Assembly (NCBI GenBank): GCA_023974075.1
Contig: CM043793.1
Span: 2,330,501-2,394,500 of the forward strand
DNA length: 64,000 nucleotides
Source: Chaenocephalus aceratus
Taxonomy: Eukaryota; Chordata; Actinopteri; Perciformes; Channichthyidae
Direction: 5' to 3'
Part shown: one piece after another, positions 36,401 to 46,576 of the stretch
Layout of the letters: each line of letters begins with the position of its first letter
Numbering within the stretch: the first letter of the stretch is position 1
The notes under the pieces: generated by a model
Told to the model about the DNA's origin: nothing
What the model saw: only the letters and a program-made list of their open reading frames with translations
Database searches by the model: none
Program-made: the position numbers and the translations under genes

Positions 36401-37303
36401 GAGGTCGCTGTGAGCAAGCCACTTCGTGCAGTCCTAACAATCCACAAAAATAAGTTTAGTCAATAAACGCCAGCTGTGGACAAAAGAAAAAAGAAGTGTT
36501 TTCCCTCCGTCAGAAAACACTGCTGAATACTATTTTAATATTTATTTTTGATATTTGTAGAACATGGACAAAAAGAAGGACAGAACGCTGGAGGACAGAG
36601 TAGAGAAGAACACAGGAAGTAAACACTAACGGGAACACAATATGGGGCCCTGGCAGTGTCTAAAGACTGGTTAGTGGAATAGATGAAGTGAACAGAGTTG
36701 GACCCGTTACAGAAACCCTCGGTCAGTGTCCCGTCATTTTAAGTTAACCTTTCTGTCGCTGCAGTTCCAGCCGAACAGACAATCTAAGCTGAAGCAAATA
36801 CCATCTTTTTTAAATCAATACTTAAATCAACATTGTGATCCTGATCACCTTGTTGGTGTTCTTTTTTCCATAATGACAGCCTGGCTGGCTGCGCATTATC
36901 CCTTCATTAATCCTCTTTAAGGGGGTCCCAAACTAAGGCAGTGTGCCAAAAAGCACGCGTCCCATCGTCCGGGACGTGTTATTTACAATATGGGACAAGT
37001 ACAATCTTTCCATTGACGTGTCCGGCGGACAAGTGACCTTTTTTCGTTCCATATTTATTCACAATTATTGATAAATTCAGCTTAAAAAAGGCAGAACTCA
37101 TTTGCAAACTGTCCCCGGTGGGCCCAGGGTGGAATTATTAAAGACCGTGGTACCGTTAAGTTCCGACGTTATCGGTATTTTATTCGGTACTGGAGACAAT
37201 GTAAAATTGTCATATGTATTATTGCTACATAATCATTATATTGCAGTTTTAGTTTCGCCTTCTCTGTTTCTAATACGCAAAGAGAGAGGTGTGTGTGTGT
37301 GTG

Positions 37304-37351
<48 letters not shown>

Positions 37352-37519
37352 TGTGTGTGTGTGTGTGGTGTGTGTGGTGTGTGTGTGTGTGTTGTGTGTG
37401 TGGTGTGTGTGTGTGTGGTGGTGGTGTGTGTGTGTGGGTGTGTGGTGTGTGTGTGTGTGTGTGGTGGTGGTGTGTGTGTGTGTGTTGTGTGTGTGTGGTG
37501 GTGTGTGTGTGTGGTGTGT

Positions 37520-37565
<46 letters not shown>

Positions 37566-40500
37566 GTGTGTGGTGTGTGTGGTGTGTGTGTGTGTGTGTG
37601 GTGTGTGTGGTGTGTGTGTGGCATACCTGTGTTGCTCTGTGTCTTTGCAGTACCTCCTTGTCAGTTCTGTATGTTCCCCTTATTTCCAATTTGTTTAGTT
37701 TTTCCTTTTTTCTTCTTCCCGAACCGATACGCGTACCGTTAAAGGACCGGATCGATAGGTCTACCGTTAAAACGATACCCATCCCGTGTGATGCAGTAAA
37801 ATCTTACTACGTTAGCGGTGCCGTCAAACCGTGGGAAAATGTTAACATACGATGCCGAAGCAACGAAGATTCAGTGGCCCCAAGAGGAAGATTTCTTGTA
37901 TAGCACGTTTCTTGCCAAATATGAACAAATAAACAATACAATTGTACCTTAGTTACAGTAACCCAGATCTCTTGTATGCTTTATGTTGATATTTAAAATA
38001 GGTACTTTGTACACAAAGTATATCGATGGACAAGTGAAACATTTATTCGGACAAGTAAATTGCCAAACCTCACTTGTCCGTGGACAAGTACTCTCTCCAA
38101 ACCGTGTTTCTTACACTGTAAGGCAAAAACAATGCAGGAAAAGACACTCGGATATAAACTCATCAGCAAATAAGCACATTGACAAACTAAATAATTTGCA
38201 AACAATTAAGAAAGAAGGAAGCATTATCATTCTTATCATTCTATTGATAAAGTCCACGCCAGTGATGCCATTACAGAATTAGCTTAAGATTAAAACTATT
38301 TTTTTCATAAGCAAAATGACTGAAACATTTGAAGTTCGGATTTTTACTAGCTTTTTACATTATTTCTTACAGTTTTCATTACTGTACTTCATGTTATCTC
38401 AAAATTATACAAAATGAAATCATTATAGAATCATATATATATTCTTTATAATGTATTATTATGTAATTTGTTTACAGTTGGAATCCCTCACAATTCACTT
38501 TTTGATCGTGTTTCAGGATGATGTGGGCAGCAGGAACAGTAGCAGCCATGTCCTCCATCACCTTCCCAGCAGTCTCTGCTCTGGTGTCACACTGCGCAGC
38601 ACCTGACCAGCAAGGTCTGTCCACCTGTCTGTCCACCTGTCTTGTCCACCTGTCTGTACCTGTCTGTCCACCTGTCTGTCCACCTGTCTGTCCACCTGTC
38701 TGTCCACCGTCTGTCCACCTGTCTGTCCACCTGTCTGTCCACGTCTGTCCACCTGTCTGTCCACCTGTCAGTCCACCTGTCAGTCCACCTGTCAGTCCAC
38801 CTGTCAGTCCACCTGTCTGTCCACCTGTCTGTCCACCTGTCAGTCCACCTGTCAGTCCACCTGTCAGTCCACCTGTCAGTCCACCTGTCTGTACCTGTCT
38901 GTCCACCTGTCTGTCCACCTGTCAGTCCACCTGTCTGTACCTGTCTGTCCACCTGTCTGTCCACCTGTCTGTCCACCTGTCAGTCCACCTGTCAGTCCAC
39001 CTGTCAGTCCACCTGTCTGTCCACCTGTCTGTCCACCTGTCTGTCCACCTGTCAGTCCACCTGTCTGTCCACCTGTCTGTCCACCTGTCTGTCTCCCTGT
39101 CTGTCCACCTGTCAGTCCACCTGTCAGTCCACCTGTCTGTCCACCTGTCAGTCCACCTGTCAGTCCACCTGTCTGTCCACCTGTCTGTACACATGTCTGT
39201 CCACCTGTCTGTACCTGTCTGTCCACCTGTCTGTACCTGTCTGTCCACCTGTCTGTACCTGTCTGTCTGTCCACCTGTCTGTCCACCTGTCTGTCCACCT
39301 GTCCTGTACCTGTCTGTCCACCTGTCTGTACCTGTCCTGTCCACCTGTCTGTCCACCTGTCTGTCCACCTGTCTGTCCACCTGTCTGTACCGTCTGTCCA
39401 CCTGTCAGTACCTGTCTGTCCACCTGTCAGTCCACCTGTCTGTCCACCTGTCTGTCTACCTGTCTGTCTACCTGTCTGTCCACCTGTCTGTCCAACCTGT
39501 CTGTCCACATGTCTATCTGTGTGTCTGCCTGAAGTAGAGAACATGGATACATTTATTTTTGCCCGTTTCTCTGTGAGTTTTCTTTGTTGATGCATGTTTG
39601 AACCCTTCCTCATTGTGTGTCTGTGATGTTTCAGGTGTGGCCCAGGGGATGATCCACAGGTATCAGAGGTCTATGTAACGGCTTAGGACCGGCTCTCTAC
39701 GGCTTCATCTTCTTCCTATTCAACGTGGAGCTGAATGACGTCTCGCACGTGGCAGGAAGGACCCCCACCGCACAAAGAGGTACAGACACATACACAGGAA
39801 GTCGGCCGCTACCTTACCCGTATTACATTCTTATCGTTTTCCAACCCAGTTGAGATTTAACCAGGCCCACTTCCACATCAATGTAGCTCTGCATGACTGC
39901 GTCATGGACGTATAAAGAGAACGTCGCCGTCCCCATGTCAACAACGCTAAAGTCTTATCACGTCTTCTGTAGCTTGGGGAAAACGATATGGGCTGTTAAA
40001 CTGTCAGAGTAAGGGAAAACCTTCCAGCGGTCTGCAGCAAGAGGAATATGTGTTATCCTGACAGTGGATACCAAAGTACATATATCAAATACTGTACTCA
40101 TGTACAAATCGTGACAAAACAACTATAAAGCTACTTCATTATTTTTTAATCCATGGTGAATTAATTTTTAATTTTTTTATTTACATTCTACCCAGCTATG
40201 CATAACTGTGACCTTCTTTTTTTTAACTTTATTTTCCTTTTTTTAAACGACACATACAGTGTGAAAGACAAATAAACTGACTTGAAAAGATGCTCTGTGA
40301 AGCGACTGTAGCTTCAGATTCATATTTCGTGCTGGACTCCAAGACTGATGCTGCACTGACTGATTAACAACCCATATCGTTTTTTTCCCCAAATGATAGT
40401 AGACGTAAGTAATGCGTAAGTGGGCGTGGTTAAATCTCAACTGGGTTGGAGAAACGATAGATGCTCAGGGGCCAGGGTTTGGACTGGATTTCTTTTCAGT

Positions 40501-40846
40501 TTTTGGCAGCACAGTCAGGGTTTATTTCCCCCTTCATGCAGGGTGAGCAGTCGCACAAGCAGCCCTTCCCTTTGTGAATCTCCTCCGTAATGTGTTTATC
40601 TCTCTCTGTCTGCAGAAGGCCATGATCCCCGGTCCTCCCTTCCTGTTCGGAGCGTGCGCCGTGTTTTTTGCTCTCATTGTTGCCTTCTTCATCCCAGACG
40701 ACCACCGACTGGTCGACGCCAAGACCTGCTCCACCCGCAAGTCCAGCAACGCCTCCACCGCACACGCTCAGAGTGCTAGCCCTCTGGCCACGCCCACCAG
40801 TGACGCAGAGGACATTGAGCCGCTCCTACAGGACAGCAGCATGTGA
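21958..40846 (+). CDS. mfsd14b: MFSD14B-like (HIATL1) major facilitator transporter, 12 exons
   Basis: An orphan 12-helix MFS transporter of intracellular membranes; substrate unknown. Coding exons: 21958-22014, 24402-24494, 25626-25688, 29273-29398, 30974-31088, 32367-32584, 33110-33223, 35265-35336, 36172-36284, 38517-38614, 39635-39779, 40616-40846. They give about 481 residues (human MFSD14B is near 506). Diagnostic words: HAVVVIFLEFFAWGLLTTPM, ETFPQHTFLMNG, GALSD-WGRK (MFS motif A, frame corrected), FAYVADITEEHERSTAYG, VPESLPDKM, DSTVLLICVTVFLSYLPEAG, MWAAGTVAAMSSITFPAV, IPGPPFLFGAC. HERSTAYG and the ending DIEPLLQDSS favour MFSD14B over MFSD14A. Every intron has GT..AG. About five one-base frame breaks (exons 4, 6, 11) disturb the frame but not the residue match; consensus errors are likelier than a pseudogene. 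Teleosts may carry two co-orthologues; which one this is cannot be told. Confidence 0.93.
22590..22890 (+). mobile_element. L2-like LINE 3' tail
   Basis: AAAGACCCACCTTTTTAATT..., TGTAAAGCACTTTGAATTAA and GTGCTATACAGATACAGTTT are the 3' end words of teleost L2/CR1-type LINEs. Heavily truncated. Confidence 0.65.
24005..24272 (+). mobile_element. Retroelement 3' tail with short tandem repeat
   Basis: CCTGAGGTTTCTCCCATGTT..., GATATTGGGCTGTATGAATA and a GATGGATTGATT tail resemble the 3' end of a common fish LINE or its SINE partner. GGTCTAAGGACAGAG is repeated about four times at 24130-24178. Confidence 0.6.
24402..24494 (+). CDS. mfsd14b: mfsd14b exon 2 (first helix)
   Basis: 31 codons from QGRGRAKVTHA to LLTTPMLT, acceptor CCGCAG, donor GTGAGT, both phases 0. 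Confidence 0.96.
25626..25688 (+). CDS. mfsd14b: mfsd14b exon 3
   Basis: 21 codons, VLRETFPQHTFLMNGLVHGV plus K; donor GTAAGA, phases 0 and 0. Confidence 0.96.
26210..26390 (+). pseudogene. Harbinger transposase fragment
   Basis: Frame containing ALIALRFYFNTVGDVINVHR; upstream RLRFSRRALLIE is in the expected family order. It stops at a TGA near 26380, before any DDE residue. Confidence 0.75.
26584..26847 (-). pseudogene. Harbinger accessory (Myb-like) protein, C-terminal remnant
   Basis: A 264-base frame, charged and coiled-coil-like, rich in Glu, Lys, Ile and Leu, inside the Harbinger relic and opposite in strand to the transposase piece. The N-terminal Myb/SANT part is not visible. Assignment rests on position and composition. 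Confidence 0.5.
26944..27396. repeat. 17-bp minisatellite (CTTAAGACCAGGCGCAT)n
   Basis: About 26 units, varying at the last bases (GCAT, GCAG, GCGG), with a degenerate patch at 27.20-27.25 kb. Located within the Harbinger relic. Confidence 0.95.
27525..28217 (+). other. Rest of mfsd14b intron 3 before the MITE
   Basis: No conserved exon or repeat recognised. Confidence 0.4.
28218..28980 (+). mobile_element. MITE with ATTTCCACTAC ends (copy 1)
   Basis: Ends ATGGCGCATTTCCACTACCG and, inverted, AATGTCGTATTTCCACTACA. A 72-codon frame inside (IYNVSLAKLHSENTHFK...) has an inverted, similar counterpart at 62.46-62.68 kb. Located in mfsd14b intron 3. Confidence 0.75.
29273..29398 (+). CDS. mfsd14b: mfsd14b exon 4, two single-base losses
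   Basis: Encodes LLSFLSAPL, then after a missing base GALSDIWGRKSFLLMTVFF and TCAPIPFMRISP. Expected length by phase is 128; observed 126. One base is missing between CTGAT and GGTGCACTG, the other at the acceptor G run. Donor GTAAGA splits a Trp codon. Confidence 0.9.
29399..30973 (+). other. mfsd14b intron 4
   Basis: No exon or repeat family recognised apart from a short A run near 30168. Confidence 0.4.
30974..31088 (+). CDS. mfsd14b: mfsd14b exon 5
   Basis: WYFALISVSGIFAVTFSVIF then AYVADITEEHERSTAYGL; acceptor GTGCAG, donor GTAACT. Frame intact. Confidence 0.95.
31089..32366 (+). other. mfsd14b intron 5
   Basis: No exon or repeat family recognised. Confidence 0.4.
32367..32584 (+). 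CDS. mfsd14b: mfsd14b exon 6, one base missing
   Basis: VSATFAASLVTS, a lost C (AGCCAGCC for AGCCCAGCC), then PAIGAYLSAQYGDSLVVLLA and VPESLPDKMRLTSWG to QADPFA. 218 bases where phase demands 219. Confidence 0.94.
33022..33060. repeat. (GATT)n microsatellite
   Basis: About nine GATT units, 50 bases upstream of exon 7. Confidence 0.95.
33110..33223 (+). CDS. mfsd14b: mfsd14b exon 7
   Basis: 38 codons, SLRRVGKDSTVLLICVTVF to SSFFLYLKQ. The donor GTCTCAC runs straight into a (CA)n array. Confidence 0.96.
33224..33546. repeat. (CA)n array beginning at the exon 7 donor
   Basis: About 310 bases of CA with occasional extra A or C, beginning within ten bases of the 5' splice site. Open frames of His/Thr or Val/Cys here are artefacts. 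Confidence 0.95.
33547..35264 (+). other. mfsd14b intron 7 after the (CA)n array
   Basis: No exon or repeat family recognised. Confidence 0.4.
35265..35336 (+). CDS. mfsd14b: mfsd14b exon 8
   Basis: 24 codons, VIEFSPAAIAAFIAMVGILS then IVAQ; acceptor TTTCAG, donor GTACAC. Confidence 0.95.
35496..35717. mobile_element. Short hAT-like MITE in mfsd14b intron 8
   Basis: Ends CCAGTGGTGGAA and, inverted, CCGTGGTGGAA; flanks TTGAGAAA (35488-35495) and TTCAGAAA (35718-35725), 8 bp with one mismatch. 222 bp, no ORF. Confidence 0.8.
36172..36284 (+). CDS. mfsd14b: mfsd14b exon 9
   Basis: TLFLSVLMRTIGNKNTVLLG then LGFQLFQLAWYGFGSEP; ends inside a Trp codon at GTGAGT. Confidence 0.96.
36285..37288 (+). 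other. mfsd14b intron 9, first part
   Basis: No exon or repeat family recognised. Confidence 0.4.
37289..37620. repeat. (GT)n array in mfsd14b intron 9
   Basis: About 330 bases of GT with GTG and GGT interruptions. Confidence 0.95.
37621..38516 (+). other. mfsd14b intron 9, last part
   Basis: No exon or repeat family recognised. Confidence 0.4.
38517..38614 (+). CDS. mfsd14b: mfsd14b exon 10
   Basis: MMWAAGTVAAMSSITFPAVS then ALVSHCAAPDQQ; ends CAAG/GTCTGT. The donor is a weak match to consensus and is the first unit of the minisatellite that follows. Confidence 0.94.
38615..39525. repeat. 12-bp minisatellite (GTCTGTCCACCT)n starting at the exon 10 donor
   Basis: Some 70-75 copies of GTCTGTCCACCT with GTCAGTCCACCT and GTCTGTACCT variants, filling most of intron 10. 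It begins with the first base of the intron. It is open on both strands in several frames, all spurious. Confidence 0.95.
39635..39779 (+). CDS. mfsd14b: mfsd14b exon 11, one or two extra bases
   Basis: VAQGMI, an extra C, then TGIRGLCNGLGPALYGFIFF and LFNVELNDVSHVAGR. Length 145 where phase demands 143, so a second +1 is expected, most simply in the C5 run near 39764. Uncorrected, a stop follows about nine codons after the first insertion. Confidence 0.92.
39833..40458. mobile_element. MITE in mfsd14b intron 11
   Basis: Inverted ends ATCGTTTTCCAACCCAGTTG... and ATCGTTTCTCCAACCCAGTT... extend about 40 bases with small differences. TA flanks both ends. No ORF. Confidence 0.8.
40616..40846 (+). 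CDS. mfsd14b: mfsd14b exon 12 (last helix, C-terminal tail, stop)
   Basis: KAMIPGPPFLFGACAVFFAL then the helix LIVAFFIPDD, a Ser/Thr-rich tail and DIEPLLQDSSM, TGA at 40844. The EPLLQD tail is conserved in MFSD14A and B. Confidence 0.96.
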   Translation, partial: KAMIPGPPFLFGACAVFFALIVAFFIPDDHRLVDAKTCSTRKSSNASTAHAQSASPLATPTSDAEDIEPLLQDSSM

Positions 40847-40918
40847 CTGACAAGCAGTCCAGCCAATCACGGTGCAGCGGCCTTGAGCACAGTCTGCTAG
40901 ACCTGCCCTCCCCTTCAG

Positions 40919-40924
40919 AATAAA
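40919..40924 (+). terminator. Proximal poly(A) signal of mfsd14b
   Basis: AATAAA 73 bases after the stop codon, followed by a T-rich run. Confidence 0.6.
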
Positions 40925-43900
40925 CTTTTTTATTTTTTTATTTTTTCAGATACAGACTGTCCCGTCAAGGAACGTTAGGCGGCAATCACACTGACGAGTT
41001 TAATTTCTTTACATGATGCATGGCATTTATTTCCTTATGTTTATGTTGCGCTAATAGATTTTAATTATATTCAGATTGGTCTAAAATGTAGCTTCAACTT
41101 TGAAATCTTAACGGACTGGTTGTTTTAGTCTGCTACTTCCAGTTCTATTTTCTTTTTGATGAAAACAAAAACAGAATTCATTACATTTAGCCTGGATGTT
41201 CGATTGGGCGACAGTACATGAGTCCGAGAAAGATGACAATGTTGGTCAAGATCAAATTATTAGTATGAATTTGAATCACTCGAACACCAGGACTATAGCT
41301 TGTCCTTCCATGTCAGTGAACTAGTTTTGGATCCTTAGACTTTATCATCCATCCGGTAGAGATGCGTGATGGAGGTAGTCATGGGAACAGATGTAACCTT
41401 GGATATAGTTTTCTGAAGTGTAACGCACCATGCATATCACTCACATTTTTAAAGCCTTCAGTCTGGTTGCCGCCTAATATCTCACTTTAAGAGTCATATT
41501 GCCTCTGTGTGCATCTGCTGCACCTAGCTCCACCCGTCAGGTCTGCAGAGGTCAGCAGATCAAACACCCCTCACATGCAATGAGGGACAACAAGAAGCTA
41601 CCGACTGTTTAACTTGAAACTTCATCACGACGGGAGATAAGGCGGATCTGCTGGGCATTGTGGGATATGACACGGGAGATGGTGTTATATCAGTGGATAA
41701 ACAGTTACCAAGACAACGGACTGTCGACCACACTGAGCATGTGCAAGATCCGAACAGCTGTGACATCATCCTCTACTGCTGTTGGTGTTCATATTGAGGA
41801 AGAACTAGAAAAATGATTTAGAAAATGAGACGACGGTTGATTTTAGGTGCGCTTGTACGGAGCTGGGGAGGCGTCATAGAGGGGGGGGGCTTTCTGAGAA
41901 CCATTTATTGATTTGTGCTCTGAATGTAATGTTGTTTTGCCTCCTCCTCTCTTGGGTGATAGGAATGAGACTCTCGCACATGTCTCTGGAACCTGATGTA
42001 TTTGCTAAAACCTGAAGCCCATTAGGAAAGCATATCATTAAGGAAACGCTGCCTCGCATGCTTCTCTGAACGCTGATGCCGCACCACATGCAGCTGCTCA
42101 GACAGCCTCTATCCACCCCTGCTGTGAAATCAATTGAATCTCAAAGACAAAACACCGTTGCGTTTAACAGAACACATATGGAGTGTATCAGTCGAGTCTC
42201 AGATCCATTATAGTCCGTCGAGTGAGAAACTTGTTTTAAATCCAGAGCATAAATGAGTAAATCCAGATGTTCCCTCCATCACACCCCCCGGCTCAGTGCG
42301 CTTCATTCATCTCACCAGATCACATTTTATTATCGGGTCTATCGCCCTCTCCTCGTCTGTTCTTCTGGTGTTTAAATACTTGAAGTGTGTTACGCCTGTC
42401 AGTTATTTCCAGGCTCTGAAACGGCCCCTCAAGGTAGGACGAATCAAGCGCTGCAGCGAGGAACTGATGTTCTTTGTCTGACTTTGACCTGTGCAGCTAA
42501 CACTCTGTTTTCCTCGTCTGTAGTCAGATTTTTAAACAACGGAAAAGTCCCGACTCCAGCCTGGGGGTTGTTGACCAAATTGTGCCATTTATTTTCTTGT
42601 TGAGTTTTCTGTTGTCACTTTTTTCTGATGTTATTAAGAAATGTCTTTCCCAAAAAGAACACCCTCTCTTAGAATCACAGAGAACAAGCGGCCAATAGTG
42701 TCCCTCTCTGGTTAGACGTGATCCAAAAGACCCCCCCCCCCATAACTTTCACACCAGTGCATGCTGGGACAGTCACCATGTCCAGTGATGGATGTGATGT
42801 TTAAAGGACTACATCGATGTCTTGTAACCTGTTACTTTATCTTTTTGCACACCCGTCTTCATTACATCACCATGTTTGACGTCACATGGTCGGCCTGTAG
42901 AGAGCAAACTCAAATATTTCCTGTTATTATAAATTGGTTAAATATATGTGTGCTTCTATCCACCTGTTTTTATGAGTTTTTCAAATCGTGCATTTAAAAC
43001 CTGAGTGAAGAAGCCAAAACAATTTAGAAGATGGTGTATGGATAGAAATGCAACAAAGTGATGTGCACTCCCCTTTAACACTTATTTTAACAATTTCTTC
43101 ATAGAATAAATCCATTTCAAAACGAGTTGAGATACAGCACCATGCAATTGTGTTCATGAAAGCACCAACAAGGAGGGTTTTCAAAACCAAAAGTCATTGT
43201 ATTGCTTTAAAACACACTTAGACATTTTATTTTATATTAATAAGTATTGAGTGCAATAGATTATCTCTTGTCTTTTTATGTCTGCTATTTTCATCAAAAT
43301 GAACAAACAAGTGGCTGCCTTAAAGGAAGACGGACCATTTAAAAACTGATGGAGAATAAGCAGCAACACATGAACCTCTGATATATAACGTTCTTATTTT
43401 GTATGTGAGAAGCGATCAATCCATTTCTGTCCATTCATTTCAAACTCATCCTCCTACAGTCCAAATTATTGTAAAAGAAACAGCTGCTTTTAAAGTTCTA
43501 TCTGATATGCGGGAACCCCTAGTTTCTGACAGGTCTCCGTTACAGACGTTACAAAAGTGACAAATGTTACATTCGATGTCAGTTCATAGCTGGCGTTTTT
43601 TATTCAACATGACCTGAATGCAGCATCACACGTCGTTGTGGAAACACCTGAGGGAGATGATGGTCTGTGTCGCTTGATGAAGCGCAATCACGTTACAATT
43701 TGTCGGTTTCATGTGGAAGAGTTTCTCAAATTCAATCTTTAAAACATGCAATTATTTTTTTCCTTTAAGCTCTCAATCGATCCAAATTGTTTACTTTCGG
43801 TTTTTAAATCTTCAATCTCATGTTTCTCTCTTTCTCAAAGATGATGTCAAAAGCAGAAGTTGGACCTACAGTATATTTTTCTACAGTCAATCTGAACCAA

Positions 43901-44489
43901 TCAAGATCCCAGAATGCATCAGTGTTTTTAGCTAGTTCTCCTCCGGTGTGCTGTCCGGTCTTTATGTTGCTGCTGCATTCACGTCTCATGGGAAAACATG
44001 GACAACACTTCCTGCGCGCGCTGCTAACATGGATCCATGCATACAACTGCAAATGTCTTTTTAAATCTTGTTACCTGAAACTGAATGTCATTGGTCAGCA
44101 GTGGGACATTTGAATGAGTATATTTCACCGTATTTAAAACATGTCATGTATTGCAAGTGTATTTGTTCATCGTTATACTTATCCAGCTGTTTAGACTTTT
44201 AACACGCCAGAGCTTTTGTAGAAAAACCTGATACACATTTTAGAATAATTCAAATAGGTAATGCTTTGGTAGCAACACTTTCAAACAAACTTGGATGTAC
44301 TTATCTTAGAATTAAGTGTTACTCCGTGTTGAAAGGTGTGAAGTTCCACTTTCCGATGGGACGTGAAGCGACAACATGGCCGACAGTTGAAACTCACCAA
44401 ACTGATGATGGCTCTGTTTTTTGTACGTCGCCACTAGTTACTGAATATAACATCTTTAAGAGGACTTTGATTTGAGTTCATGGTCATTA

Positions 44490-44757
44490 TTCAAACTTCC
44501 TCCTTCTTCCTCCCCACTCCTCTTCCCCCTTCTTCCTCTCCCACTCCTCTTCCCCCTTCTTCCTCCCCACTCCTCTTCCCCCCCACTCCTCTTCCTCCCC
44601 ACTCCTCTTCCCCCCCACTCCTCTTCCCCCTTCTTCCTCCCCACTCTCTTCCTCCCCACTCCTCTTCCCCCACTCCTCTTCCCCCCCCCACTCCTCTTCC
44701 CCCCCCCACTCCTCTTCCCCCCACTCCTCTTCCCCCTTCTTCCTCCCCACTCCTCTT
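44490..44757. repeat. Polypyrimidine minisatellite (CCCACTCCTCTTCC)n
   Basis: Strand-asymmetric CT-rich repeat of about 14-17 base units. Mirror-symmetric pyrimidine tracts of this kind can form triplex DNA. Confidence 0.9.
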
Positions 44758-44950
44758 CTTCGTGTACATGATGCAGACCAGTTGCTGATGCTGCACTTTA
44801 GTGTCTCTGAACGGGTGCCTCTAATCATTCTCCATGTTCATATCAGTTTTGATATAAACTAAGAGACGCTGAATGACGTCTTTGTGTTGTGCATTTGCAG
44901 TTGCTTTCTTTGATCTTAAGAACATAATTTTGAATAATATCTATAATAAT

Positions 44951-44956
44951 AATAAA
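44951..44956 (+). terminator. Distal poly(A) signal candidate of mfsd14b
   Basis: AATAAA followed within 20-45 bases by TGTGTGCTTATTTGTTTT, a classic GT-rich downstream element. Confidence 0.55.
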
Positions 44957-44975
44957 GAGAAATGTATGGAATTTG

Positions 44976-46186
44976 AGCTGTGTGCTTATTTGTTTTCATT
45001 TGGGGTTTAAGAACTGTAAAAGTAGATCCAACACAATCTTAAAGGAATATTTTTGACATGTTGGTTATTGGTTAAACAGTTATTATTGTTTTGCTTGAAA
45101 AACAATCAGATTTTTGAAAAATAAAATAATCTTAGCTTACAGTTAACTTAGAAGAATGTGAACATCAAACCTTTCTAATAAATATACTAAATATATATAG
45201 TTTTTTAGTTAACACATTTTTAACATTAAGTTGAATCTTGCTTGCTTCTATAAATAAATAATGAATTATAACATTAGCTTTACATTTGGGTAAATTCATA
45301 TTTGCTTCAAAACAATCAGATGTTTAAGAAATGTTAAATCTTTCTTGCAGTTATTAAAAAAACGACAAGGTGCACAAAGAACGTTTCCACAAACATGTAT
45401 TACATCTGGAAAATGCATCGGAATAAAAACTGAAAAACACACTTCTTAATCAAAGCCTCACACACAATGATCACTTATACAACTAATATCAAATAAAAAA
45501 AAGTATTTGTAGTTATTTTGGAGAAGCCGATGGGAATAAATTCATTAATGTGTTTGCTGCTATTTTTATTATAAATAATAAATAGATGTTTTGATGTCAC
45601 TGTTTGGTCACATTTACACCTTCAACCATAAAATCTAGTTTATCCCAAATATCATTTACAATACTAACAATACCAACACTGGTTTACGGTGACATTTAGT
45701 GGGGTATTGTCACAATGTTTTTGGGAACATTGATTTTGGAATGATGAGTTATTTATTTTTTAAAAGCAGAAAATCTTTTAAAAACACTCAAACATGACAT
45801 TTATTTCAGCAGCAATTCATGAAATAAATGTACTCTCTGTATACCTAAATGTGTGTTTCAAAAACATGATAATGTGACAGAATTCTTATTTTAACATAAC
45901 AAGCTTGTTGTATCAATTACGAGTCTTTACTTCTTTCTATTTTATCTAAAAATGTAACTTTTAAAACATTGAATTATCATACATTTTGGGGCTTTCTCTC
46001 TCCTGTAGTGGTTTGTATAGTTCTTCAGTGTTCTTGTGCTTCTGCAGCATTGGCCTCCTTTTTGTGCTTCCGTAACATGATGACATCACTATAGAACACT
46101 TGAGCTTATATTGGCTAGCGCTCCAACACATTGAACGTGATATGGCTAAGGGGTGGGCCGTCTCTAAGCAGTTAACCAATCGGAGC
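44976..46186. other. AT-rich intergenic sequence
   Basis: Nothing recognised between the mfsd14b distal poly(A) site and the next repeat. Confidence 0.4.
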
Positions 46187-46576
46187 AGACTGGGCTCTGG
46201 TTTCAGACAGAGGGTGAAAAGAGGTGCTGCAGCACAGGCAGTATGAGAAAAATAAAGAGCTTTTTGAACAGTAGAGCATGGAGACATGTAGAGACACTAC
46301 ATACTGATATACACCTGAACATCAGCAGGAGAGGACTCTTTAAAGTAGAGACACTACATACTGATATACACCTGAACATCAGCAGGAGAGGACTCTTTAA
46401 AGTAGAGACGCTACATACTGATATACACCTGAACATCAGCAGGAGAGGACTCTTTAAAGTAGAGACTCTACATACTGATATACACCTGAACATCAGCAGG
46501 AGAGGACTCTTTAAAGTAGAGACACTACATGCTGATATACACCTGAACACCAGCAGGAGAGGACTCTTTCATAATC
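46187..46576 (+). repeat. 57-bp minisatellite inside an interspersed repeat (copy 2)
   Basis: Same head and same 57-bp unit as at 5.63-6.27 kb, here with five copies. No protein is implied. Confidence 0.9.

Larger units (their letters stand above)
40847..44975 (+). other. mfsd14b: mfsd14b 3'UTR with two candidate poly(A) sites
   Basis: AATAAA at 40919-40924 would give a very short UTR. A stronger site, AATAAA at 44951-44956 after AATAATAAT and followed by a T/GT-rich stretch, would give about 4.1 kb. No exon of another gene and little repeat content was seen between them, consistent with one long UTR. The polypyrimidine repeat at 44.49-44.76 kb would be inside. Confidence 0.5.

Noticed and set aside
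38518..39613. Long frames of (CPPV/LSVH)n and (TGGQ/DRWT)n
   Set aside because: Translations of the 12-bp minisatellite in mfsd14b intron 10, in all frames and both strands.
21958..40846. Assignment to MFSD14A (HIAT1)
   Set aside because: HERSTAYG, LLTTPMLT, AAFIAMVGILSIVAQ and the DIEPLLQDSS tail agree with MFSD14B; MFSD14A has HERSMAYG and a different tail.
44456..44828. Pro/Ser/Leu or Gly/Glu repeat proteins
   Set aside because: Polypyrimidine repeat, open in several frames on both strands, within the probable mfsd14b 3'UTR.
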